From an uncultured Dehalococcoidia bacterium (GTDB lineage: Bacteria > Chloroflexota > Dehalococcoidia > Lucifugimonadales > UBA3495), in the NCBI GenBank assembly GCA_951812625.1, contig CATOSP010000004.1, positions 124,001-188,000 of the forward strand: a stretch of 64,000 nt of DNA, given 5' to 3'. The notes beneath the pieces are model-generated. The model searched no databases and was not told the DNA's origin. It was given only the letters and a program-made list of their open reading frames with translations. The translations under genes and the position numbers were made by a program. Every line of letters begins with the position of its first letter. The first letter of the stretch is position 1. This document shows, piece by piece, positions 42,037 through 50,582 of this stretch.

Positions 42037-42087
42037 TGTCAAGTCCTTGACAGTCAAACATAGGTTTAGCATACTATACGGTATAGT
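42037..42087. promoter_or_regulatory. Efflux-operon promoter with two overlapping palindromes (likely TetR operator)
   Basis: TTGACA (42047-42052) is separated by 17 bases from CATACT (42070-42075), a plausible sigma-70-type promoter for the MFS gene starting at 42123. TGTCAAG-TC-CTTGACA (42037-42052) overlaps the -35 box, and the perfect palindrome ACTATAC-G-GTATAGT (42073-42087) overlaps the -10 box. The latter has the size of a TetR-family operator and would block the promoter. Which palindrome the regulator uses is not shown by sequence. Confidence 0.6.
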
Positions 42088-42122
42088 GGATTATTTCAAT
42101 TCGCGCAGGTGTCCTTAGGCAC

Positions 42123-43391
42123 ATGTCCCGAGACACCATCCAGACTTCTCCATCTCCTGTCCGGCCCCGGCCCACAAGAGGACGCATCCAGACTTTTTCC
42201 TCCCTGCGCAACCGGGATTACCGGTTCCTCTGGACGGGCAACCTCTTCAACAACGGGGCAAACTGGCTCCAGCAACTGACCGTGGGCTGGCTCGTCTGGG
42301 ACCTGTCTGCTTCGCCGTTCCTGGTGGGTGCGGTTGGCGGATTCCGGGCTCTGCCCTTCCTTGTCATCGGACCCATAGCCGGAGTACTGGCAGACCGGCT
42401 CGACCGCCGCAAACTTGTGATGGTAAGCCAGATAATGCTGGCGTCGGCCGCACTCGTCTTCGCTCTTGTTGTGTGGTCAGGCCGTGTGGAAATATGGCAC
42501 ACATTCCTCTACATCGCAATCTCCGGAATCGCCCATTCCATCCTGCAACCCGTCCGGAGCGCGCTCGTGGCCAACACCGTGCCCAGGGAGGACCTTACTA
42601 ACGCCTTCGCCCTACATGCCATGACTATCACCTCCTCCCGGCTGGTATGGCCCGCAATTGGGGGATTCCTTGTAGGTATCTTTGGATTCACTGTCAACTT
42701 CTTCGTCGAGAGCGTGCTCTACATCACGCTGGCGGTGATGGTCATCCCCATGCGCACTCCGTACCGTGAGGAATCTTCTCGCCGCCACTCTTCGGCATTC
42801 TCGGACCTATTGGAGGGGGTCAAGTACGTTGCGCGAGATAAGCCGATCCTGCAGCTCATCGTGATGAGCTTTGTCCCGAATTTTCTCCTCCAACCGTGTA
42901 TATATCTGTTGCCAGCATTTGTCGGTGCCGTCCTGGGACGGGGGCCCGAGATCCTGGGAACCCTGCTGTCCGTCAACGGCGGGTTCGGCTTCGCTGCTAC
43001 CGTGGTCATAGCCACTTTCGGTCACATTCTCGGCAAGGGCAAGACCAGCCTGGTCGCGCTGGTGTTGTCCTCCGTCGCGGGCATTATGCTCGGCCAGTCC
43101 CAATGGCTGGCGCTGACCATCGTGGCCGTCTCTCTCATGGGGTACGGGATGAGTTCATTCAGGACCACCAACATGACTCTGGTCCAGTTGCTCGCACCGG
43201 ACGATTTGCGTGGGCGCATCCAGAGCATATACCACCTTGACCATGGTTTGACTCCGCTGGCCAGCTTCATCATCGGCGCAGTCGCCGAGTTCTACTCGCC
43301 GACTGTAGCAGTGACCTCGGTGGGAGTGCTTGCCCTCGGACTTTCGATCTACTTCTTGATGGCATTCTCCCAAATACGTAGGCTGGACTAG
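42123..43391 (+). CDS. MFS transporter (MFS_3 / enterobactin exporter-like), copy 1
   Basis: This 422-residue major facilitator protein has the MFS_3-type start, FSSLRNRDYRFLWTGNLFNNGANWLQQLTVGWLVWDLS, and the loop GVLADRLDRRKLV between helices 2 and 3. It would export a small molecule across the inner membrane. A paralog with the same opening lies at 50.6 kb. It is the first gene after the promoter facing the TetR regulator. The ATG at 42123 has only a weak ribosome site (CTTAGG), so it may be translated from a near-leaderless transcript. Confidence 0.88.
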   Translation: MSRDTIQTSPSPVRPRPTRGRIQTFSSLRNRDYRFLWTGNLFNNGANWLQQLTVGWLVWDLSASPFLVGAVGGFRALPFLVIGPIAGVLADRLDRRKLVMVSQIMLASAALVFALVVWSGRVEIWHTFLYIAISGIAHSILQPVRSALVANTVPREDLTNAFALHAMTITSSRLVWPAIGGFLVGIFGFTVNFFVESVLYITLAVMVIPMRTPYREESSRRHSSAFSDLLEGVKYVARDKPILQLIVMSFVPNFLLQPCIYLLPAFVGAVLGRGPEILGTLLSVNGGFGFAATVVIATFGHILGKGKTSLVALVLSSVAGIMLGQSQWLALTIVAVSLMGYGMSSFRTTNMTLVQLLAPDDLRGRIQSIYHLDHGLTPLASFIIGAVAEFYSPTVAVTSVGVLALGLSIYFLMAFSQIRRLD

Positions 43392-43488
43392 GCTCTTATA
43401 ATACCGTTGGCCTGACGCTGGTTTGGACTGGACTGCACAGGCCGAAGGCAAGGGCGGTTGAGGATACCGCAGTTTAGGAGGTAACCCT

Positions 43489-44205
43489 ACGAACATCCCA
43501 GACAATCTCAAGAAATTACTGATCGCGGGCGTTGTCATCGGCGTCATCGCGGTACTCATCGGTGGAGGAATCGTCGGATTCGACCAGTGGACAAACTCGG
43601 ATATTTCGGGGCGCTACGTCACCGCCGATCACGCGGAAGTTGTTGCGGACTTGGTAAAGGTGGGCTCCCTCAACCCGGGGCGCATCAGTTCGATAGAAGT
43701 AGCAGTGGGAGACCCCGTCCTGAGAGGGCAGGTGCTGGCCGTATTGGACATACCAAGCCTGATCTCCCGGTCCGACATCACCGACACGGCCAAGCTAGGC
43801 TTCCGAGGGGTGCAGGACCAGCGTGTCGAGGTGGTGGCTCCCCGGTCCGGAGTGGTTGCCGCGCTGCTTGCCAGTGAGGGCGACACCGTATCCGCTGGCC
43901 AGACCATCGTTACCCTGATGGACCCACGCACCCTCTGGGTTATTGCTAACGTGGAAGAGGGAAAGATTGAGCGGGTCCGCCCCGGCCAGCAGGTCTTCAT
44001 AGAAGTCAAGAGCGTCGAGCGGCCCCTGTCAGGGAGGGTGGGCTCCGTTTCGCCGGTGACCGCGGCGTCCCTGACCTCGGACCGGTCCACGACGAACAAC
44101 CTGCGGCGAACGGAACAGATTGTCCCCGTGGAGATACTCTTCGACGTTTTCGACCCGTCCCTCATACCCGGGTCAACCGCCGACATCACGATAAGGACAC
44201 CATAG
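43489..44205 (+). CDS. EmrA/HlyD-type membrane fusion protein with an apparent ACG start
   Basis: The 238-residue frame has a short cytoplasmic start, one membrane segment (LLIAGVVIGVIAVLIGG), then the periplasmic core: VTADHAEVVADLVKVGSLNPGRISSIEV, a split lipoyl-like domain without the long coiled-coil hairpin, VVAPRSGVVAALLASEGDTV, and VLIPG-type ending DPSLIPGSTADITIRTP. It would link the EmrB-type pump to the outside. No ATG, GTG or TTG exists before the membrane segment. A perfect AGGAGG (43476-43481) lies seven bases before ACG 43489, so either ACG is the start or it is a mutated ATG. The next TTG (43651) would delete the membrane anchor. Its stop TAG touches the ATG of the EmrB gene. 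Confidence 0.75.
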   Translation, partial: TNIPDNLKKLLIAGVVIGVIAVLIGGGIVGFDQWTNSDISGRYVTADHAEVVADLVKVGSLNPGRISSIEVAVGDPVLRGQVLAVLDIPSLISRSDITDTAKLGFRGVQDQRVEVVAPRSGVVAALLASEGDTVSAGQTIVTLMDPRTLWVIANVEEGKIERVRPGQQVFIEVKSVERPLSGRVGSVSPVTAASLTSDRSTTNNLRRTEQIVPVEILFDVFDPSLIPGSTADITIRTP

Positions 44206-45801
44206 ATGACCCTGACCGGCCTGCTGGGGATGCTGATAGCGGCCTGCGGGTTCCTGCTGATAACCCTGGTCTGCGTTCCGGTGGCGGCCCGCCTCTTCTG
44301 GAACTACCGCACGTCCGGGGCCAAGCTGACCGACTCGGATAACTACAAATGGTGGGTCTTCTGCACCATTGCCACCGGCGTGTTCATGTCCGTGTGTGGC
44401 CACGGCAGCATTCTGATCGCCCTCCCCTCCATCGCGGGACACTTCGGGGCAAGTCTGGAAACCGTACTTTGGATCGCCATCAGCGAAGCGCTGGCAATCT
44501 CTTCCCTTCTGCTTCCGATGGGAAGACTCTCCGATATCCTGGGCCGGAAGCAAGTATATGTCACCGGGTTCACCATCTTCGTGCTGGCCTCTGCCGCTGC
44601 GGGGCTGGCAGGGAGCCTTCCCTTCCTGATGGTTGCCAGGGTCATACAGGGCATCAGTTCGGCCATGGTCCAGGCCAACGGGCAGGCGATGGTGCTGTCG
44701 GTGTTCCCCGGCTCAGAGAGGGGAAAGGCGCTGGGGTCCCAGTTCAGCGTCGTCGGCGTTGGTTCCATGAGCGGCATGGCTTTGGGCGGAGTGTTGGTGA
44801 GTACCCTGGGCTGGCGTTCCGTTTTCCTGGTAAACGTGCCCGTGGGCATAATAGTTCTGGCGGTAGCTCTGATCGTGCTGGACCAGAGCCGTTTCACCCA
44901 GGAAAGGGATGGCGGCCGCCGTCCCCCCTTCGATTGGCTGGGTTCCACCCTGAGCGCCACCGCGCTGCTGACCATCCTGCTGGCGATGACCTTGGGGAAC
45001 CGCATCGGCTGGGCTTCGCCGGGAGTCCTGTCCTGCGTGTTCGCCTTTGTGGTTTCTCTGACCGCGTTCATCTGGTGGGAACTGCGCACCGCCTCTCCGA
45101 TGCTGGACCTGCGGTTGTTCAAGCGCAAGCTGGTTGCGCTCGGCATAGCCGCCGGTTGGCTGTCCTTCCTGGGCAGCTCGGGTGTGCGGTACCTGATGGC
45201 CCTGTACCTCCAGAGCGCTCTACGGTACAGCCCGCAGGACGCCGGGTTGATAACCCTGCCGATGGCCATCACCATGACCATCATGGGGCCGATCGCCGGA
45301 CGCCTGTCGGACCGCTACGGGTGGCTGAAGCTTAACGTCGGCGGTTTGGGACTTGCCTCGGCCGCCCTGTTTATGCTGTCTGGAGTGGTCGGGGTTAACA
45401 CCTCGCTGCAGGTATTGGTTCCCCTGCTGGTTCTGCAAAGCCTTGGCACCGGGCTGTTCGGCTCCCCCAACAACAGCTCCATCGTCAGCGCGGTGGAACG
45501 CTCTCGCTACGGAATTGCGTCGGCGCTGACCTCACTGACACGCAACTCGGCCAACATCGTCAGCAACGCGGTGGTGACCGCCATCGTTGTCGCCACAATG
45601 GCGGCGATGGGAGCTGCTTCGGATTTGGGATCAGTATCGGACGAGCCGAGCGCATTCGTGGAAGGCGTCAAGCGGTCCTTCCTGGCGGCTGGATTCATGT
45701 GTTCCATAGGAGTGATTATCTCATTCCTGAAGGGCGACCGCCCCAAGCAGGCGGCTGAACCCGCTACCCAGGCCGCCGCTGGGGCAGGGGCAGCCGACTA
45801 A
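44206..45801 (+). CDS. DHA2-family MFS drug efflux pump (EmrB/QacA type)
   Basis: The 531-residue protein has about fourteen membrane segments of the DHA2 family. Motif A appears as LPMGRLSDILGRKQVY, motif C-like sequence as GSMSGMALGGVLVSTLGWRSVFLVNVPVG, and the second-half loop as GPIAGRLSDRYGWLK. The N-terminus is atypical: an extra membrane segment and a loop (about 1-45) precede the usual first helix. It is adjacent to the EmrA-like gene without a gap and is the third gene of the TetR-controlled efflux operon. Confidence 0.92.
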   Translation: MTLTGLLGMLIAACGFLLITLVCVPVAARLFWNYRTSGAKLTDSDNYKWWVFCTIATGVFMSVCGHGSILIALPSIAGHFGASLETVLWIAISEALAISSLLLPMGRLSDILGRKQVYVTGFTIFVLASAAAGLAGSLPFLMVARVIQGISSAMVQANGQAMVLSVFPGSERGKALGSQFSVVGVGSMSGMALGGVLVSTLGWRSVFLVNVPVGIIVLAVALIVLDQSRFTQERDGGRRPPFDWLGSTLSATALLTILLAMTLGNRIGWASPGVLSCVFAFVVSLTAFIWWELRTASPMLDLRLFKRKLVALGIAAGWLSFLGSSGVRYLMALYLQSALRYSPQDAGLITLPMAITMTIMGPIAGRLSDRYGWLKLNVGGLGLASAALFMLSGVVGVNTSLQVLVPLLVLQSLGTGLFGSPNNSSIVSAVERSRYGIASALTSLTRNSANIVSNAVVTAIVVATMAAMGAASDLGSVSDEPSAFVEGVKRSFLAAGFMCSIGVIISFLKGDRPKQAAEPATQAAAGAGAAD

Positions 45802-45803
45802 CG

Positions 45804-45831
45804 AAAAATCTCCCCGGTGCAAGCGGGGAGA
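45804..45831 (-). terminator. Rho-independent terminator for the MmgE/PrpD gene
   Basis: On the minus strand the 8-bp stem TCTCCCCG/CGGGGAGA (45809-45816 with 45824-45831, 7-base loop) is followed by ATTTTT. It lies 26 bp after the MmgE/PrpD stop codon and faces the end of the EmrB gene, so it also separates convergent genes. Confidence 0.75.
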
Positions 45832-45856
45832 CCCTATGCAGTGTCTACCGAACCCG

Positions 45857-47197
45857 CTACTGCGCCTGTGAACGATGCCCCATAAGCGACATCAACCCCG
45901 ATACGTTGGGAACGTTTTCCAACTCCTCCACCATCCCAATTACCCGCTCCGCCTCCTGTTCCGGCATGAGCACCCGGGCGCAGTCCCACACCTTGCGACG
46001 GTGCTGCTCCCGTCCCATCGGGTTGCGGGCAGATCCAGTGAATGCGGAACACTCCGCGCTGATGATCCGGCCATCGGTCAACCGTGCCACCGCAATGGCC
46101 CCGTTGCCGAGACCTGCTTCAGGCTCCACGCTGACCTTCCCCAACAACGCCTCCATGTCCTGCGCAAATCTGCGTTCGTCCAGAAAAGTCTCGATGCCTA
46201 CGTGGCCGTCCAGGAGCGCGGCGGCTGCGCAGTACTCGATGCTGAACTTCCCGTCCAGACCGCTCCGGGGGATCGGCCCGGAGTGCCCGCGACCCTCGGT
46301 ACGCACTACCAGTGACTCGACCATCGCCGGTAGTAGGTCAAACTTCTCCCTTAGGTTCAACACCGACTCGATTGGATTTTGCATGTGTATCTGTGCCGGG
46401 AAACGCTTGATATCGAAGCCCGGGTCTACCAGCCGGTAGGACTCCCCAAGCCCTCGCGCTACCACATCCCAGTCCATCCTGCCCTGGAACAGGGCGTCAG
46501 CGTAGCCGTTGGTCGTTTCAAGAATGCCCTCGCTGCTGATGAAACCGGCCTCGGCCAGCAGGGCCGCTTCCGCCCCCATGCGCGCTGCATTGCCAGGGTG
46601 TGTGGATTTCACCATCGTGCCCGTGTTCGCGGTAAGTCCTCCGGTACGTGAGGCGGCGATGCCCAAGGCCATCTCCGTCTGCTCCGTGCCTAACCCTAAC
46701 ACCTTCGCGCCCGCCATTGCGCCGCCCAATGGCCCTACCAGTCCGGGGGGATGATAGGCGGAATTGGCCGCTCCGGCGGATGCGGCTCTCAGCCGTCCCT
46801 GCACCTCCCAGCCCAGCGTATAGGCCGTGATGATGTCCTTACCAGACGACCCACGCTCCTCGGCCAGGGCCAGGGCCGTAGGTAGACATGATGACGTCCC
46901 ATGTGTAGGCGGAAAACCCTGGATCTCGAAGTCCAGGCAGTGGCCGAAAACGCCGTTGGCAAAGGCTGCGTATGGCGGGTTGGTTTTGAACCCCCACCCA
47001 ACCACCGTAGACCGGGGCGCACCGCCCATTGCTTCCACGTGCCGGCCAAAGGTCAAGGCCAGTTCCTGCGTCGAACCCGCCAGCATGTTGGCCACACCGT
47101 CTAGGATCGCGATCTTGGCGGCATCAACAACGTCGTTGGGCAGGCTGTCGTAGCTCGCTTCAGAGACAAACCGGGCCAAATCTTTGGTAGCACTCAT
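45857..47197 (-). CDS. MmgE/PrpD family protein
   Basis: The 446-residue product belongs to the MmgE/PrpD fold (2-methylcitrate dehydratase and cis-aconitate decarboxylase relatives). It shows AANGVFGHCLDFEIQGFPPTHGTSSCLPTALALAE (here starting AFANGV), a conserved Lys-Thr block GTMVKSTHPGNAARMGAEAALLAEAGF, and FKRFPAQ-like DIKRFPAQIHMQNPIES. These enzymes dehydrate or decarboxylate tricarboxylic-type acids. ATG 47197 follows GAGGAAG. It has no close operon partner, and a terminator follows. Confidence 0.9.
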   Translation of the reverse strand: MSATKDLARFVSEASYDSLPNDVVDAAKIAILDGVANMLAGSTQELALTFGRHVEAMGGAPRSTVVGWGFKTNPPYAAFANGVFGHCLDFEIQGFPPTHGTSSCLPTALALAEERGSSGKDIITAYTLGWEVQGRLRAASAGAANSAYHPPGLVGPLGGAMAGAKVLGLGTEQTEMALGIAASRTGGLTANTGTMVKSTHPGNAARMGAEAALLAEAGFISSEGILETTNGYADALFQGRMDWDVVARGLGESYRLVDPGFDIKRFPAQIHMQNPIESVLNLREKFDLLPAMVESLVVRTEGRGHSGPIPRSGLDGKFSIEYCAAAALLDGHVGIETFLDERRFAQDMEALLGKVSVEPEAGLGNGAIAVARLTDGRIISAECSAFTGSARNPMGREQHRRKVWDCARVLMPEQEAERVIGMVEELENVPNVSGLMSLMGHRSQAQ

Positions 47198-47775
47198 ATT
47201 CCACTTCCTCAATTCTACAGGCCGCTCGCTCCATCCTGGTACATTTTATCAGCGTCCAGCCCCGTGCGGATGATCTTGCTGGCATTGCAATCAGAAGCAT
47301 GTGACGTTTCGGTCTGAGGAAGTCTCACCCCTTGACCGCTCGCGGGACCCCAAATTACTGACATTTACTCCTTTCTAACCATGAACTCACTGACCTATCA
47401 TGTATTTGCGGGAGATGGTCGGGACAATGGCAACCTCTGGGAAACGTGTTCTCGTATGCAACGCTGCCTATGCGCTCCAATGAGTGAGTGCCTGTTCCTT
47501 ACCCCGGACAGGGATGACCGGAATTGTCCGGATCTGTCCGGGAAATTGAAAATTCCCCCTTCCAGGAGGGGGTCGACCGGGATTTCCATCGCATCCGGGT
47601 TGGGCCTGGCTCCCTTGACCGATGTAGGGAATGCATCAGCCGTCGTCAGTCGACTGTCCTACCAGGTACGGGACGCTCCAAAGGAAAACTGGCCCCTGCG
47701 TAGCGGGTTGTGTAGAATTGCACACGGCACATGCCTGCCAATTGGAAAACAACAGACTATCAGGAGGCAGCCAAC
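47198..47775. other. 578-bp intergenic region upstream of the SDR gene
   Basis: This region separates the divergent MmgE/PrpD and SDR genes. No gene is supported. It contains the second three-unit 10-bp array (47515-47544), immediately followed by an A-rich stretch and a CCCCC...GGGGG inverted repeat at about 47557-47574. The array starts 261 bp before the SDR ATG. Confidence 0.55.
47515..47544 (+). repeat. 10-bp tandem array, copy B (three units of TGWCCGGANN)
   Basis: The units read TGACCGGAAT, TGTCCGGATC and TGTCCGGGAA without gaps. Unit two is identical to unit one of copy A, and the TGACCGGAAT unit recurs in copy C. It points in the same direction as the SDR gene downstream. Confidence 0.65.
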
Positions 47776-48594
47776 ATGGACTTTGGATTGCAGGACAAGT
47801 ATGCTCTGGTGACCGGGGGCAGCCGGGGCATCGGCAAAGCCATTGCCCGCGAACTGGCGCGCGAGGGTGTCGACGTCGTCATCGCTTCGCGGACAATGGC
47901 TGACTTGGAAAGGTCGGCCAGGGAGATAGAGGACGAGACCGGTCGCCGCATCATCCCCATGCAACTCGATGTCACCGATAAGGCTCAGGTCGACCGGGTC
48001 ACCGCTGCCGCGGGCCAGCAGCTTGGTGGCCTCCACATCCTGGTCAACAGCGGCTCCTACCCCGGTGGCTCCCCTGGCGCTACCGGTCCCATTGAGGAAC
48101 TGGTGGATGAGGACCTGTTGGCCGATTTCGACGTGAAGTACGTTGGTGCCCTCAGGTGCGCGAGGGCGGCAATACCTCTCCTCAAGGATCAGGGATGGGG
48201 CAGGATCATTAACATCAGCGGCGGCAACGCCCGCAACGCGGGGAACCTCAGCGGCGGGGCACGCAACGTCTCGATGGTTCACATGACCAAGACTCTCTCT
48301 AACCACCTAGGCCGCTACGGGATCACGGTCAACTGCATCCACCCAGGCACCACCCGCACCGAGCGCACTCCAGGAATGCTGGAGGCGCGAGCCGCCCAGT
48401 TGGGCGTCACTGTCGAAGAGGTCGAGCAGAACGACTTCGCCCCCGGATCGTCCAGGGGCAATGCAATTTGCCGGATGGTGGACGCTTCGGAGGTTGGATT
48501 CCTGACCGCCTACCTGTGTTCCGACAAAGCGTGGGCTATTACGGGAGAGGTTATCGCCGCCGGTGGCGGCACCGGAAACGCTGTCTACTACTGA
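47776..48594 (+). CDS. SDR-family protein lacking the catalytic Tyr
   Basis: The 272-residue Rossmann protein begins LQDKYALVTGGSRGIGKAIA, with an Arg after the second strand (IASRT) that favours NADP(H), and has the Ser in IINISGGN. At the YxxxK site it reads V-H-M-T-K (SMVHMTK), so Lys is present but Tyr is replaced by Val. The NNAG motif is also changed to NSGS. The C-terminal half (TVNCIHPGTTRTERTPGM, GEVIAAGGG) is normal. It is either a distinct SDR subfamily with other catalytic residues or non-catalytic. AGGAGG precedes the ATG. Confidence 0.88.
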   Translation: MDFGLQDKYALVTGGSRGIGKAIARELAREGVDVVIASRTMADLERSAREIEDETGRRIIPMQLDVTDKAQVDRVTAAAGQQLGGLHILVNSGSYPGGSPGATGPIEELVDEDLLADFDVKYVGALRCARAAIPLLKDQGWGRIINISGGNARNAGNLSGGARNVSMVHMTKTLSNHLGRYGITVNCIHPGTTRTERTPGMLEARAAQLGVTVEEVEQNDFAPGSSRGNAICRMVDASEVGFLTAYLCSDKAWAITGEVIAAGGGTGNAVYY

Positions 48595-48633
48595 TGGCCG
48601 TCCGACCATTCCGTATGAAGCGCTAAGAGACCG

Positions 48634-48655
48634 CGGGCAGGCATTATCCTGCCCG
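48634..48655. terminator. Hairpin between convergent SDR and methyltransferase genes
   Basis: CGGGCAGG (48634-48641) and CCTGCCCG (48648-48655) form an 8-bp stem with loop CATTAT, followed on the plus strand by GTTTACTTT. The hairpin overlaps the stop codon of the opposing methyltransferase gene (48644-48646). It should end transcription of the SDR gene. Confidence 0.6.
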
Positions 48656-49399
48656 GTTTACTTTCCTCGTGACCATATAAAGCCAGCCTGAACTCGACCC
48701 GAATGGCTCCAGGTCTATGTCTCCATACGCCTGGCAATCACCAAACCCGGCCTCTTCGAGCAACAATGTTAGTTCCCGGTAAGTGTAAAGCCGCACTGAG
48801 AGACGCTTGGTCTCTCTTCGCCCTTCTCGAATGAATGTCCAGTCGGATTCGACCCTGCTGGTTTCATAGTCGAATCGACGCTCCTCCAGAGCCAGGAGAC
48901 TTCCGACTCTCCACCATACCCTCGGCTCCGTCGCTATCTCCGGGACTCGAGTCTCAAGCAGTGGTGTGTCCATCACAAAGGGAGCGCCCGGTTTAAGGGC
49001 GCGGGCAACGGCCTTGAGGAAATCGGCGTTACCCTGCTCGTCGAAGTATCCGAAGCTGCTCCAGAAGCAGACCGCCCCGTCAAACTCTTCAACCCAGGGC
49101 AAGTCCCTCATGTCTCCGCGCTGCCAACGTATCGCTAGCCCACGAGCATCGGTCTTCGCCTTGGCGACATCCAATAGCGATTGGCTGACATCAACGCCAG
49201 TGACGTCATAGCCCGACGCCGCCAACTCTAAAGCGACTCGCCCTCCTCCGCACGGCACATCCAGCACTCTCGACCCCACTGGTAATCCCATCGCTTCCTG
49301 GACGAACCCAGCCTCCTCGCGAGTCTGCTCTTCGTTCCGTGCGGACGCCACGAACTCCAACGCTCCGCCGGAGAAGAACTCCTGCCACCAGCCAGCCAT
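48644..49399 (-). CDS. Class I SAM-dependent methyltransferase
   Basis: The 251-residue protein has a seven-strand Rossmann methyltransferase fold: motif I GSRVLDVPCGGGRVALELA, motif II DVTGVDVSQSLLDVA, motif III GDMRDLPW and FDGAVCFWSSFGYF. A beta-rich C-terminal half (WTFIREGRRETKRLSVRLYTYREL) resembles the small-molecule methyltransferases related to ubiquinone-type enzymes. The substrate is unknown. It lies 36 bp downstream of an acyltransferase-like gene on the same strand, so they may be cotranscribed. Confidence 0.9.
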   Translation of the reverse strand: MAGWWQEFFSGGALEFVASARNEEQTREEAGFVQEAMGLPVGSRVLDVPCGGGRVALELAASGYDVTGVDVSQSLLDVAKAKTDARGLAIRWQRGDMRDLPWVEEFDGAVCFWSSFGYFDEQGNADFLKAVARALKPGAPFVMDTPLLETRVPEIATEPRVWWRVGSLLALEERRFDYETSRVESDWTFIREGRRETKRLSVRLYTYRELTLLLEEAGFGDCQAYGDIDLEPFGSSSGWLYMVTRKVNRAG

Positions 49400-49435
49400 G
49401 CTGCCTAGTCCTCCACATCCATCCGGTAATTGCCA

Positions 49436-50449
49436 TCAACTCCCCAACAGTTCCCTGAGCTGAGCGTCGACAAAACCGGTGTCCACTGGGTTGCGCCCCG
49501 GCCCGCCGCCGGTGTGGCCCCAGATAGTTGGTATGGTCCGCAGCTCTGCATTGGGCATCAACCCCACCTCGATCTCGTTGTCCGCAGGCGGAAAATACTG
49601 GTCAGTTTGCGACGGCATGACGAAGGCCCGGGCAGCAATCGACCCCAGCGCCTTCTCGAAGTCGCCCCCGTATATCGGATTATCGCTAATATCACCGGCT
49701 TGCCATGTCGCAGTCATCGCCAGAATGTCATTGGCGTCCAGTTGCAGGTAACGTCCCTCCCAAGACGCAATCAGGTAGTCCTCGAGTGATGAATGCCCCA
49801 AATCCAAGTACACCTTCTCCCGGTAAAAGTCCTGGGACGGTGCCCAACCCGCGTATACCCTGGCCATCGCCCGCAGCCCCTTCTCCGGCGGCTGGTCGTA
49901 CCAACCGTTGTTCCAGACGTCGTCGGCGCGTAAAGCTGCTTTGACTCCTTCCAGAAACACGAAGTTGTGCCGCGAAGTCCGAGCGGAGCCGCACCAGGGC
50001 GCGATGCGCTCCACCATGTCCGGGAACATCGCACCCCAGTGGAAGGTCTGCTGCGCGCCCATAGAGAACCCGCACACGAGCGCGACTCGCTCGATTCCGA
50101 ACCCTTCAGTCACCAGACGGCGCTGGCACATGGCGTTGTCGTAGTATGTGACAAGGGGGAACCGCGCCCGGCCGTAGGGAGGCGGAGTATTGCTGGGCGA
50201 AGGCGACAGTCCGTTCCCGAAGAGATTGGGGACGATGATGAAATACCGGGTCGGGTCCAGAGCCATGCCTTCTCCGATCATTGGCTCATTGGCCATATGG
50301 TTAGAGCTGAAGTAGGTCGGGAACACAATGGCGTTGTCCCGTCGGCTGTTCAGTTCCCCATAGGTCTTGTAAGCCAGCCAGGCGTTGCGCAGCCTTAACC
50401 CGCACTGGAGGTCAACGTCTCCCAGAGGGAAAGTCTCGTATCCTGTCAT
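49436..50449 (-). CDS. Alpha/beta hydrolase of the homoserine O-acetyltransferase (MetX)-like family
   Basis: The 337-residue product resembles MetX-type acyltransferases: LRLRNAWLAYKTYGELNSRRDNAIVFPTYFS near the start, NLFGNGLSPSPSNTPPPYGRARFP, the nucleophile elbow GFSMGAQQ (Ser), the Asp in PSQTDQYFPP and His in IWGHTGGGPG. The MetX substrate-defining GGSMGGM is changed to CGFSMGAQ, so a hydrolase or an acyltransferase with another acceptor is likely. A GGAGG site precedes the ATG. The methyltransferase gene follows. Confidence 0.88.
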   Translation of the reverse strand: MTGYETFPLGDVDLQCGLRLRNAWLAYKTYGELNSRRDNAIVFPTYFSSNHMANEPMIGEGMALDPTRYFIIVPNLFGNGLSPSPSNTPPPYGRARFPLVTYYDNAMCQRRLVTEGFGIERVALVCGFSMGAQQTFHWGAMFPDMVERIAPWCGSARTSRHNFVFLEGVKAALRADDVWNNGWYDQPPEKGLRAMARVYAGWAPSQDFYREKVYLDLGHSSLEDYLIASWEGRYLQLDANDILAMTATWQAGDISDNPIYGGDFEKALGSIAARAFVMPSQTDQYFPPADNEIEVGLMPNAELRTIPTIWGHTGGGPGRNPVDTGFVDAQLRELLGS

Positions 50450-50582
50450 TCAAGTGCCTCCGGCACGCCATGTCGAACTCTAAACCGTCGCATCTATCCC
50501 GCGGTAAAGTTTGTAGTGGCTCCCGCAGGCCAGATTATATCCCTACAGGGTTCTCGCCCCAACCCGTGCCGATCCGGATGAC

